DNA from: an uncultured Verrucomicrobiota bacterium
Lineage (GTDB): Bacteria > Verrucomicrobiota > Kiritimatiellia > CAIVKH01
NCBI GenBank assembly: GCA_937996795.1
Contig: CALKUH010000029.1
Location: forward strand, 1 to 64,000
DNA length: 64,000 nucleotides
Direction of reading: 5' to 3'
Shown here: positions 17,323 through 23,464 of the stretch, in pieces
Numbering within the stretch: position 1 is the stretch's first letter
How the letters are laid out: every line of letters starts with the position of its first letter
Position numbers and translations under genes: made by a program
Notes under the pieces: model-generated
The model's database searches: none
Told to the model about the DNA's origin: nothing
What the model saw: the letters and a program-made list of their open reading frames with translations, nothing else

Positions 17323-18627
17323 TTAGCCGCGGCCGACGGAGTGATACGTAAACCCTTTGGCCCGAGCCACTTTTGGATCGAAGATGTTGCGCCCGTCGAT
17401 GATGACGGGGCACTTCATCGCGGCTTTCAACTGGTCGAGGTCGAGTTTCTTGACCTCGGGCCAGTCGGTCAGGACCAACAGGAGATCCGCGCCGCGGGCG
17501 CACTCGATCGGGCTCTTGGCGTACTGCTGGCCGGGGTAGAGTTGGGCGAAGCGCTCCTCGGCGATCGGGTCCCAGAGGCGGAGTTTGGCGCCGGCCTCGA
17601 TGAGTTGCGGCACGAAGTAGAGCGACGGCGACTCGCGGACGTCGTCGGTGCCCGGCTTGAACGCGAGGCCCAGCACGGCGACGACCTTGTCCTGGATGAC
17701 CCACAGCTCGCGCTGGATCTTCTGCATCACGTGCTCGCGCTGCGTCTTGTTCACGCGCTGCACTTCCTTCAGCAACTCGAAGTTGTAGCCGAGGTGATCG
17801 GCGATCTGGACGAACGCGTCCACGTCCTTCGGGAAGCAGGAACCGCCGTAGCCGACGCCCGCTTTGAGGAACTGCGGTCCGATGCGCCGGTCGAGGCCCA
17901 TGCCCTGCGCGACCTGCTCGACGTCCGCGCCGGCGAGTTCGCACACGCGGCTGACGGCGTTGATGAACGAGATCTTCATCGCGAGGAACGAGTTGGACGC
18001 GTGCTTCGTCAGCTCGGCGCTCGGCGGGTTCATCACCAGCAGCGCGCACTTCGTCTTGTCCACAATCGGCTTGTAGATGTCGCGCAGCAGCTTCTCCGCG
18101 CGGGGGCTTTCGACGCCGATCACGATGCGGTCGGGGTTGTATGCGTCCTCGATCGCCGTGCCTTCCTTGAGGAATTCGGGGTTCGACGCGACGTCAAACG
18201 GGATGTCGGCGCGCAGGTATTTCGTGACCGTGCGCTTGAGTTGCTCGTGCGTGTTCACCGGCACGGTGCTCTTCTCGACCAGCAGCTTGTAGTCGGTCAT
18301 GTGCTCGGCGACCTGGCGGCCGACCTGCTCGACATAGGACAGGTTCGCCGCGCCGCGGTAGCCCGGCGGCGTGCCGACGGCGATGAAGATGACCTCGGCG
18401 AACTGCGTGCCTTCCGCGATGGACGTCGTGAAATGGAGGCGGCCCTCGGCGACGTTGCGGCGGACGAGCTCCTCCAGGCCGTCCTCATAGATCGGCATCT
18501 GGAGCTGCTTGAGCTGCTTGATCTTGTTCTCGTCGTTGTCGACGCAGAGGACATTGTGGCCCCAATCGGAAAAACAGGCGCCTGTGACCAGCCCCACATA
18601 TCCGGTTCCTACGACGGTGATATTCAT
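17323..18627 (-). CDS. ugd: UDP-glucose 6-dehydrogenase
   Basis: Oxidises UDP-glucose to UDP-glucuronate for polysaccharide synthesis. The NAD-binding motif GTGYVGLVTG is at residues 7-16, the catalytic cysteine lies in GYGGSCFPKD near residue 266, and GLAFKPGTDDVRESPS marks the C-terminal domain. The 434-aa length is typical. The ATG has GGAGG about 10 nt upstream, and a promoter at 18660-18688 shares its -35 box with the divergent ABC transporter gene. Confidence 0.96.
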   Translation of the reverse strand: MNITVVGTGYVGLVTGACFSDWGHNVLCVDNDENKIKQLKQLQMPIYEDGLEELVRRNVAEGRLHFTTSIAEGTQFAEVIFIAVGTPPGYRGAANLSYVEQVGRQVAEHMTDYKLLVEKSTVPVNTHEQLKRTVTKYLRADIPFDVASNPEFLKEGTAIEDAYNPDRIVIGVESPRAEKLLRDIYKPIVDKTKCALLVMNPPSAELTKHASNSFLAMKISFINAVSRVCELAGADVEQVAQGMGLDRRIGPQFLKAGVGYGGSCFPKDVDAFVQIADHLGYNFELLKEVQRVNKTQREHVMQKIQRELWVIQDKVVAVLGLAFKPGTDDVRESPSLYFVPQLIEAGAKLRLWDPIAEERFAQLYPGQQYAKSPIECARGADLLLVLTDWPEVKKLDLDQLKAAMKCPVIIDGRNIFDPKVARAKGFTYHSVGRG

Positions 18628-18659
18628 GCGCGCAATGCCTCCATGCGGAAAAGGCTGAA

Positions 18660-18688
18660 ACTGTACCGGGGGGGCGCGCGCATTGCAA
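18660..18688 (-). promoter_or_regulatory. Promoter of ugd, sharing -35 box
   Basis: On the minus strand, TTGCAA (18683-18688), a 17-bp spacer and TACAGT (18660-18665). TTGCAA is self-complementary, so the same six bases are the -35 of the opposite promoter at 18683-18710. Confidence 0.6.
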
Positions 18689-18710
18689 CCCCCGGGAGAT
18701 GCGCTACACT
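18683..18710 (+). promoter_or_regulatory. Promoter of amino-acid ABC binding-protein gene, predicted leaderless
   Basis: TTGCAA (18683-18688), a 16-bp spacer and TACACT (18705-18710). The -10 ends 6 nt before the ATG at 18717 and no Shine-Dalgarno is present. Confidence 0.6.
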
Positions 18711-18716
18711 GGACCC

Positions 18717-19514
18717 ATGAAATGGCGTTTGTTCGCAGTGGGCCTCGCCTTTGTGCTGGGCGGGGTGGGGTGTTCCAAAAAGCCGGAGCCTGCCGCGGCC
18801 CCCGCGCCGCTGGTCGTCGGCATGGAGCTGGCCTACCCGCCGTTCGAGATGACCGATGCCGCCGGCAAACCCGCCGGCATCAGCGTCGAATTGGCCGAGG
18901 CGCTGGCCGCACACCTCGGCCGCCCGCTGCGCGTGGAAAACATCCCGTTCGACGGCCTTATCCCGGCGCTTAAGACGGGGCGCATCGACCTGATCCTGTC
19001 GTCCATGACCGCCACGCCGGAACGAGCGCAGTCGATCGACTTTTCCCACCACTACCTGCGCACCGGCCTCGCGCTGCTCGTCGCGAAGGACTCCCCGGTC
19101 GGCGGCTACCGCGACCTCGCCCAGCCCGGACGCCGGGTTGCGGTGAAGCTGGGGACAACCGGGGAATTGTTTGCCCGCGACCGCATCCCCGAAGCCGAGG
19201 TCCATGTCCTCAAGGAGGAGTCCGCCTGCGTGTTGGAAGTCGTGCAGGGCAAGGTGGACGCGTTCATCTACGACCAGATGTCCGTCTTCCGCCACTGGAG
19301 CCGGAACAAGGAGGCGACCCGCGCGCTGCTGGAGGCGTTCCAGAAGGAGGACTGGGCCATCGGCATCCGGAAGGGCGACGATGCGATGCGCGAGTCGGTG
19401 AACGCATTCCTCGCGAAGTTCCGCGCCGACGGCGGCTTCGACCAGCTCGCCCGCAAACACCTCCCCGAGATGAAGCAGGCCTTCGACGAACTGGGCCATG
19501 ATTTCGTTTTCTGA
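18717..19514 (+). CDS. Amino-acid ABC transporter substrate-binding lipoprotein
   Basis: A family-3 solute-binding protein for polar amino acids (GlnH/ArtJ type). A lipoprotein signal ends in GGVGC at about residue 19. The mature part begins VVGMELAYPPFEMTDAAGKPAGISVELAEALA and contains IDLILSSMTATPERAQSIDFSHHY, the classical SBP_bac_3 pattern. I chose the ATG at 18717, since an in-frame ATG six codons upstream would lie within the promoter. It is the first gene of a three-gene transporter; the permease follows after 96 bp of repeat-containing spacer. Confidence 0.93.
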   Translation: MKWRLFAVGLAFVLGGVGCSKKPEPAAAPAPLVVGMELAYPPFEMTDAAGKPAGISVELAEALAAHLGRPLRVENIPFDGLIPALKTGRIDLILSSMTATPERAQSIDFSHHYLRTGLALLVAKDSPVGGYRDLAQPGRRVAVKLGTTGELFARDRIPEAEVHVLKEESACVLEVVQGKVDAFIYDQMSVFRHWSRNKEATRALLEAFQKEDWAIGIRKGDDAMRESVNAFLAKFRADGGFDQLARKHLPEMKQAFDELGHDFVF

Positions 19515-19519
19515 AGGCC

Positions 19520-19605
19520 AACCACGAATGGACACGAATCGACACGAATTCAGAGGGTGTCGCCCCGCGGTTTCCATTCGTGTGAATTTGTGTTCATTCG
19601 TGGTT
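19520..19605. repeat. Inverted repeat, 'ACGAATGGACACGAAT' family
   Basis: Two roughly 30-nt arms in inverse orientation: one begins AACCACGAATGGACACGAAT at 19520, and the other, at 19576-19605, has the reverse complement AACCACGAATGAACACAAAT. The arms differ at about four positions and enclose a GC-rich loop. The element sits between the binding-protein and permease genes and could fold into a long hairpin in the mRNA. Confidence 0.75.
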
Positions 19606-19610
19606 CTCCC

Positions 19611-20396
19611 ATGAACACTCAAGATTGGCTCATCGCGCCGCGGGGTGGGGCGGGGTCGTGGGGCTGGCGCGCGGCGCATACGGTGGTGATCCTCGCGGCG
19701 CTGGCGGCGGGACTCCATTTCGCGTTCGCGCAGATCGCGTATCACTGGAACTGGGGCGGCATCTGGACCTATCGCGCGCGATTCGTGGAGGGCTGGCTTG
19801 CGACGCTCGGGATCTCCGCCGCCTCCCTCGTCTTGAGTGTCGCCATCGGCCTCTGCGCCGCGCTTGCGCGCCGTTCGCGGCTGCTGCCGCTGCGCCAGGC
19901 GGCGCTGGTGTATGTCGAGTTGATCCGCGGCACGCCGTTGCTCGTGCAGATCCTGATCTTCTTCTACGTCGTCGCGAACGCGTTCGGCGTGCATGACCGG
20001 TTTGCCGCGGGCGTGTTGATCCTCTCCCTCTTCGCCGGCGCCTACATCAGCGAAATCATCCGCGCGGGCATCGAGAGCGTCGGCGCGAGCCAGTTGGAAT
20101 CCGCGCGCGCGATCGGCCTCACCCCGGCGCAGACGTATCGGTTCGTGATATTCCCGCAGGCGATCCGGCAGGCGCTGCCGCCGCTGTCCGGCCAGTTCGT
20201 GTCGCTTGTGAAGGACTCGTCCCTCCTCAGCATCATCGCCATCAACGAATTCACCCTGAGCGCGCAGCAGGTGAACAGCTACACCTACAGCACGCTGGAA
20301 AGCTACCTCCCCCTCGCGTTCGGCTACCTGCTTGTGACGCTGCCGTTGTCGTGGTTCAGCCGGTATCTGGAGCATCGCTTCGCATATGAAGAGTGA
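19611..20396 (+). CDS. Amino-acid ABC transporter permease
   Basis: A HisM/GlnP-type inner-membrane permease of 261 aa with about five membrane helices. The EAA loop for ATPase docking is visible as ESVGASQLESARAIGLTPAQTYRFVIFPQAIRQALPPL in the middle of the protein, and VYVELIRGTPLLVQILIFF is the family hallmark. I chose the ATG at 19611; the in-frame sequence upstream is the inverted repeat. It is the second gene of the uptake system, and 118 bp of repeats separate it from the ATPase gene. Confidence 0.94.
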   Translation: MNTQDWLIAPRGGAGSWGWRAAHTVVILAALAAGLHFAFAQIAYHWNWGGIWTYRARFVEGWLATLGISAASLVLSVAIGLCAALARRSRLLPLRQAALVYVELIRGTPLLVQILIFFYVVANAFGVHDRFAAGVLILSLFAGAYISEIIRAGIESVGASQLESARAIGLTPAQTYRFVIFPQAIRQALPPLSGQFVSLVKDSSLLSIIAINEFTLSAQQVNSYTYSTLESYLPLAFGYLLVTLPLSWFSRYLEHRFAYEE

Positions 20397-20514
20397 GGAA
20401 ATGCAGAATGAAGAATGCAGAAAGCAGAAAATCCCCTCCTGGGAGGGGGCTGCGAAGCAGGGGGGGGCTCTTCCCTGACACCCGACACCTGACACCTTCT
20501 TCCCCCCCATCCCC
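20397..20514. repeat. Composite of short dispersed repeats between ABC genes
   Basis: In order: an 'ATGCAGAATGAAGAATGCAG' word (20401-20420), a CCCCTC/GAGGGG hairpin, a G run, and a 7-bp tandem array CTGACACC-CGACACC-TGACACC (20475-20496). The array belongs to the same family as 30248-30303 and 36783-36806. No coding potential is seen. Confidence 0.65.
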
Positions 20515-21246
20515 ATGCTGCTCGAACTCCAAAACCTCACCAAATCCTTCGATGGGCGCCCCGTCCTGCGCGACCTCAATTTGTGTGTCGAGGCGCGGGG
20601 CGCGCTGGTGTTGGTCGGGCCGTCGGGCGGCGGGAAATCCACGCTGCTGCGCATCCTCGCGGGCTTGGAATATCCCGATGCCGGCGCGGTGCGGGTGGAC
20701 GGTGGCGCGCTGGTGTTTGAGGAGGCGGCGTTGCGGGCGCATCGACGCCAGGTGGGCGTCGTGTTCCAGGCCATGAACCTGTTCCCGCACCTCACCGCGC
20801 TGGAGAACATCACGCTCCCGCTGGTCCGCGTACACGGCCACGCACCCGCGCAGGCGCGCGACATCGCGCTGGACCATCTCGGCCGGTTTCAACTCGCGGA
20901 CCACGCGCACAAACGGCCCGCGCAGATGTCCGGCGGCCAGCGCCAGCGCGTCGCCATCGTACGCGCCGTGGCCATCCGCCCGCGCCTGCTCCTCTTCGAC
21001 GAACCAACCAGCGCGCTGGATCCCGAAATGACCGCCGAGGTCCTCGACATGATCGGCGAACTGCGCGCCGAGGGCCGCGACCTCGTCCTCGTCACCCACC
21101 ACCTCGCCTTCGCCCGCACCGTCGCCGACCACGCCCTTTTCCTCGCCGACGGCCGCATCGTGGAAGACGCCCCCCGCGACACGCTCTTCGCCGCGCCCAA
21201 CGACCCCACCGTCAAACGCTTCCTCGACCGCGTGCTGAAATACTGA
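20515..21246 (+). CDS. Amino-acid ABC transporter ATP-binding protein
   Basis: A GlnQ/HisP-type ATPase of 243 aa. Walker A is GPSGGGKST near residues 38-46, the Q-loop is VFQAMNLFPHLTALEN, the signature is SGGQRQRV, and Walker B is LLLFDEPTSALDPE. The H-loop is in LVLVTHHLAFA. It powers the permease encoded just upstream. The start follows a pyrimidine-rich tract without a Shine-Dalgarno, so translation may depend on read-through of the upstream transcript. Confidence 0.95.
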   Translation: MLLELQNLTKSFDGRPVLRDLNLCVEARGALVLVGPSGGGKSTLLRILAGLEYPDAGAVRVDGGALVFEEAALRAHRRQVGVVFQAMNLFPHLTALENITLPLVRVHGHAPAQARDIALDHLGRFQLADHAHKRPAQMSGGQRQRVAIVRAVAIRPRLLLFDEPTSALDPEMTAEVLDMIGELRAEGRDLVLVTHHLAFARTVADHALFLADGRIVEDAPRDTLFAAPNDPTVKRFLDRVLKY

Positions 21247-21265
21247 CCGCAGGAAAGGGCCGAGC

Positions 21266-21290
21266 CCGCGAAACACGCGAACGGCGCGAA
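21266..21290. repeat. 'CGCGAAACACGCGAA' repeat word
   Basis: A short run of three related words (CGCGAAA, CGCGAAC, CGCGAAC) continues into a less regular GTGAATTTTGTGAATGG. It resembles the ACGAAT/CGCGAA words at 19520 and 52304 and lies in the 213-bp spacer after the ABC operon, which otherwise holds only the promoter at 21425. Confidence 0.45.
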
Positions 21291-21424
21291 CATGAAGCGT
21301 GAATTTTGTGAATGGGGAAAGGTACCCTTTCTCTGAAGTCCATCATTCCCCAAATCCCGAATTGGCAATCTCCTTATCATCTTCCAATCGGCTGAGTATC
21401 GGTTCGTATGGAATCCGATGGGGA

Positions 21425-21453
21425 TTGACATATTCGCTATTCGCGAATAGCGT
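21425..21453 (+). promoter_or_regulatory. Promoter of HTH-nucleotidyltransferase operon, predicted leaderless
   Basis: A consensus -35 TTGACA (21425-21430), a 17-bp spacer and TAGCGT (21448-21453). The -10 ends 6 nt before the ATG at 21460. No Shine-Dalgarno is present. Confidence 0.6.
21435..21452. promoter_or_regulatory. 18-bp perfect palindrome, probable operator
   Basis: CGCTATTCGCGAATAGCG is its own reverse complement. It fills most of the spacer and overlaps the -10 box of the promoter above, so a dimer bound here would block transcription. The HTH protein encoded immediately downstream is the obvious candidate. Confidence 0.7.
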
Positions 21454-21459
21454 ATCTCC

Positions 21460-21990
21460 ATGGTGTTGAAACCACAAGATGTTCTGGTTGTGCTTAAGTT
21501 GGTGGCGTCGGGGGGATTGAACTTTACGTTCGCACAGCTGGGTCAGCAGATTGGGATGAGTGCCTCGGAGTCGCATCAGGCCTTTCATCGGGCGCGCCGC
21601 GCGGGGCTCGTTCAGCCCGTGTTTAATCAGCCGGTTAAGGGCGCCGTTGCGGAGCTGTTGATTCATGGGCTCAAGTACGTCTTTCCCGTGCATCCCGGTG
21701 GGCGGACCCGTGGGATGCTCACGGGAGTTGCCGCGCCACCCTTGAGCGCATCGTTCAACGTGGGGACTGCCGACCGGGATGTATTTGTCTGGCCCGACCC
21801 TGAAGGGAGCCATGCGGGCCTCGAAATTAGACCGCTCTGTCGTTCTGTTCCCGTCGCAGCCAGGCAGGATGCCCGGCTGTACGAGTGGCTGGTTGTCGCC
21901 GATGTGCTGCGCGGCGCGGGACGCGCCCGTGAACGAGAGCTCGCGGAGGAATGGGTTCGCGGGAGATTGGAGAACGATGCGAGCCGTTGA
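21460..21990 (+). CDS. Winged-helix/HTH protein, candidate antitoxin-regulator
   Basis: A 176-residue protein I cannot place in a named family. Residues about 6-55 form an HTH: LVVLKLVASGGLNFTFAQLG then IGMSASESHQAFHRARRAGL, i.e. a helix-turn-helix followed by a recognition helix. The rest is a mixed domain ending in a charged helix (ARERELAEEWVRGRLENDA). It overlaps the nucleotidyltransferase gene by 14 bp. A palindromic operator sits on its promoter, as expected for an autoregulated toxin-antitoxin operon. The AbiEi-like role is inference from architecture and order. Confidence 0.65.
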   Translation: MVLKPQDVLVVLKLVASGGLNFTFAQLGQQIGMSASESHQAFHRARRAGLVQPVFNQPVKGAVAELLIHGLKYVFPVHPGGRTRGMLTGVAAPPLSASFNVGTADRDVFVWPDPEGSHAGLEIRPLCRSVPVAARQDARLYEWLVVADVLRGAGRARERELAEEWVRGRLENDASR

Positions 21991-22696
21991 TCTTGATGCG
22001 GTTGCCAGGGTTGCCCGCCGACTGGAGCGACTCGGAATCGATCACGCCTTTACGGGTGGCGCGGTGGTCGGATTGCTGCTGGACAATCCGGAGCTTATCC
22101 AGATTCGTCCAACAAACGATGTGGATGCCATTGCAGCAGTCCTCACGCGCGCGGCCTACATCGAGATGGAAGAACGGCTGCGCGGATTGGGGTTTCGCCA
22201 CGACACCTCCGAGGGCGCTCCGGTTTGCCGCTGGATGTACGAAGGAATAAAAGTGGATGTCATGCCTGCTCGAGATCAGACCGGGCAGTTCGCCGATCGA
22301 TGGTTTGAGTATGCCTTAACCACGGCTTGTCCCGTGATCCTTCCGGGAGTGACCGCGCGCGTTGTTCGCGCGACATCGTTTGTTGCGACAAAGCTTACCG
22401 CATTCGAGGATCGCGGCGAAAATGATTACCGCGGAAGCCATGATTTAGAGGATGTGTTGACCGTTGTTGATGGCCGTTTGTCGCTGGCGGCGGAACTTCA
22501 GGCCGAGCGCCCGGATCTGCGGCGCTATGTGGGCTCAACGCTGAGAGGCCTTCTTTCCCGCGCTGCCTTTTACGATGCAATTCCCGGCCATTTGCCGCCC
22601 GACCATGCGAGTCAGCAGCGTCTGCCTTTGCTGATCGGTCGGCTGGAAGAATTGGCTTCACTCGGGAACGAATTGGGCGAGGACTCCCCCTCGTGA
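21977..22696 (+). CDS. Nucleotidyltransferase-fold protein (AbiEii/MNT-like candidate toxin)
   Basis: A 239-residue protein. GLERLGIDHA-like helix, then FTGGAVVGLLL and RPTNDVDAIA form the GG...DxD pattern of minimal nucleotidyltransferases; a third acidic residue is in IKVDVMPA. The KLTAFEDRGENDYRGSHDLEDVL segment resembles the conserved K...R...D..D region of AbiEii-type proteins. The ATG at 21977 is embedded in the preceding gene (14-bp overlap), so translation is coupled to the HTH protein. Toxin, anti-phage or house-keeping nucleotidyltransferase activity cannot be told from sequence alone. Confidence 0.72.
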   Translation: MRAVDLDAVARVARRLERLGIDHAFTGGAVVGLLLDNPELIQIRPTNDVDAIAAVLTRAAYIEMEERLRGLGFRHDTSEGAPVCRWMYEGIKVDVMPARDQTGQFADRWFEYALTTACPVILPGVTARVVRATSFVATKLTAFEDRGENDYRGSHDLEDVLTVVDGRLSLAAELQAERPDLRRYVGSTLRGLLSRAAFYDAIPGHLPPDHASQQRLPLLIGRLEELASLGNELGEDSPS

Positions 22697-22762
22697 GTTT
22701 CGCGGCGAAAGGGAGGGTTGTGAATTGCGCGGTGGGTTGAACTGATTTGGGAGAGGATTGAA

Positions 22763-23455
22763 TTGATCAGCGCCGTACTCAACTGGCTGTTGCGTCCGTT
22801 CCGGAAAGCGCCGGCGCCTCGGCTGAATTCGTTTTTGGCGAAGGTGTCGGGGGTGGTGCATGTGGGGGCGAATGTGGGGCAGGAGCGGAATCGGTATCGG
22901 GCGGCGGGGCTGAAGGTGCTTTGGGTGGAGCCGATTCCGGAGGTGTTCGCGCGGCTTGCGGAGAATCTACGGGGCTATGAGGGACAGGCGGCGGTGCAGG
23001 CGCTGGTCACGGATGTGGATGACAGGGAGTATGCGTTCCACATCGCCAGCAACGAGGGCGTGTCGTCGTCCATCCTCGAGCTGGCGCAGCACAAGGACAT
23101 CTGGCCGGAGATCGACTTCACCTCGACGATTCGCCTCACGAGCGTGACGCTGGCGACGCTGTTCGCGCGGGAGGGTCTGAATCCCCGAGACTATCAGGCG
23201 CTGATCCTCGACACGCAGGGCTCGGAACTGCTCGTCCTGCGCGGCAGCGTCCCGCTGCTGCATTACTTCGCCTACATCAAGGTCGAGGCGTCCGACTTCG
23301 AAGCCTACAAAGGATGCTGCACTGTCGCGGACATCGACGCCTTCATGCGGGAACACGGCTTCCGCGAAATCGCCCGCACCCCCTTCGCCACGCGCGCGGC
23401 GGGTGGAAGCTGTTTCGATTTGGTCTACCAGCGGATCGCCGCGGCGCAGGCCTGA
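22763..23455 (+). CDS. FkbM family methyltransferase
   Basis: A SAM-dependent methyltransferase of 230 aa, FkbM type. The SAM-binding start is VVHVGANVGQERNRYRAAGL and the next acidic strand is VLWVEPIPEVFARL; LILDTQGSELLVLRG is the family's catalytic-region signature. Such enzymes methylate sugar hydroxyls or small molecules, often in surface-glycan synthesis. The start is TTG at 22763 with a GGAGAGG Shine-Dalgarno about 8 nt upstream; no ATG fits. It is convergent with the nuclease gene (9 bp between the stop codons). Confidence 0.85.
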   Translation: MISAVLNWLLRPFRKAPAPRLNSFLAKVSGVVHVGANVGQERNRYRAAGLKVLWVEPIPEVFARLAENLRGYEGQAAVQALVTDVDDREYAFHIASNEGVSSSILELAQHKDIWPEIDFTSTIRLTSVTLATLFAREGLNPRDYQALILDTQGSELLVLRGSVPLLHYFAYIKVEASDFEAYKGCCTVADIDAFMREHGFREIARTPFATRAAGGSCFDLVYQRIAAAQA

Positions 23456-23464
23456 CCGGGCGGA

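Noticed and set aside
20397..20514. Repeat-rich spacer as a CRISPR array
   Set aside because: The repeats are 7-8 bp words without uniform 25-40 bp repeats and spacers, and no cas gene is present.
18624..20864. Long minus-strand frame opposite the ABC transporter genes
   Set aside because: Antisense to three clear transporter genes; low-complexity Arg/His-rich translation with no recognisable motif.
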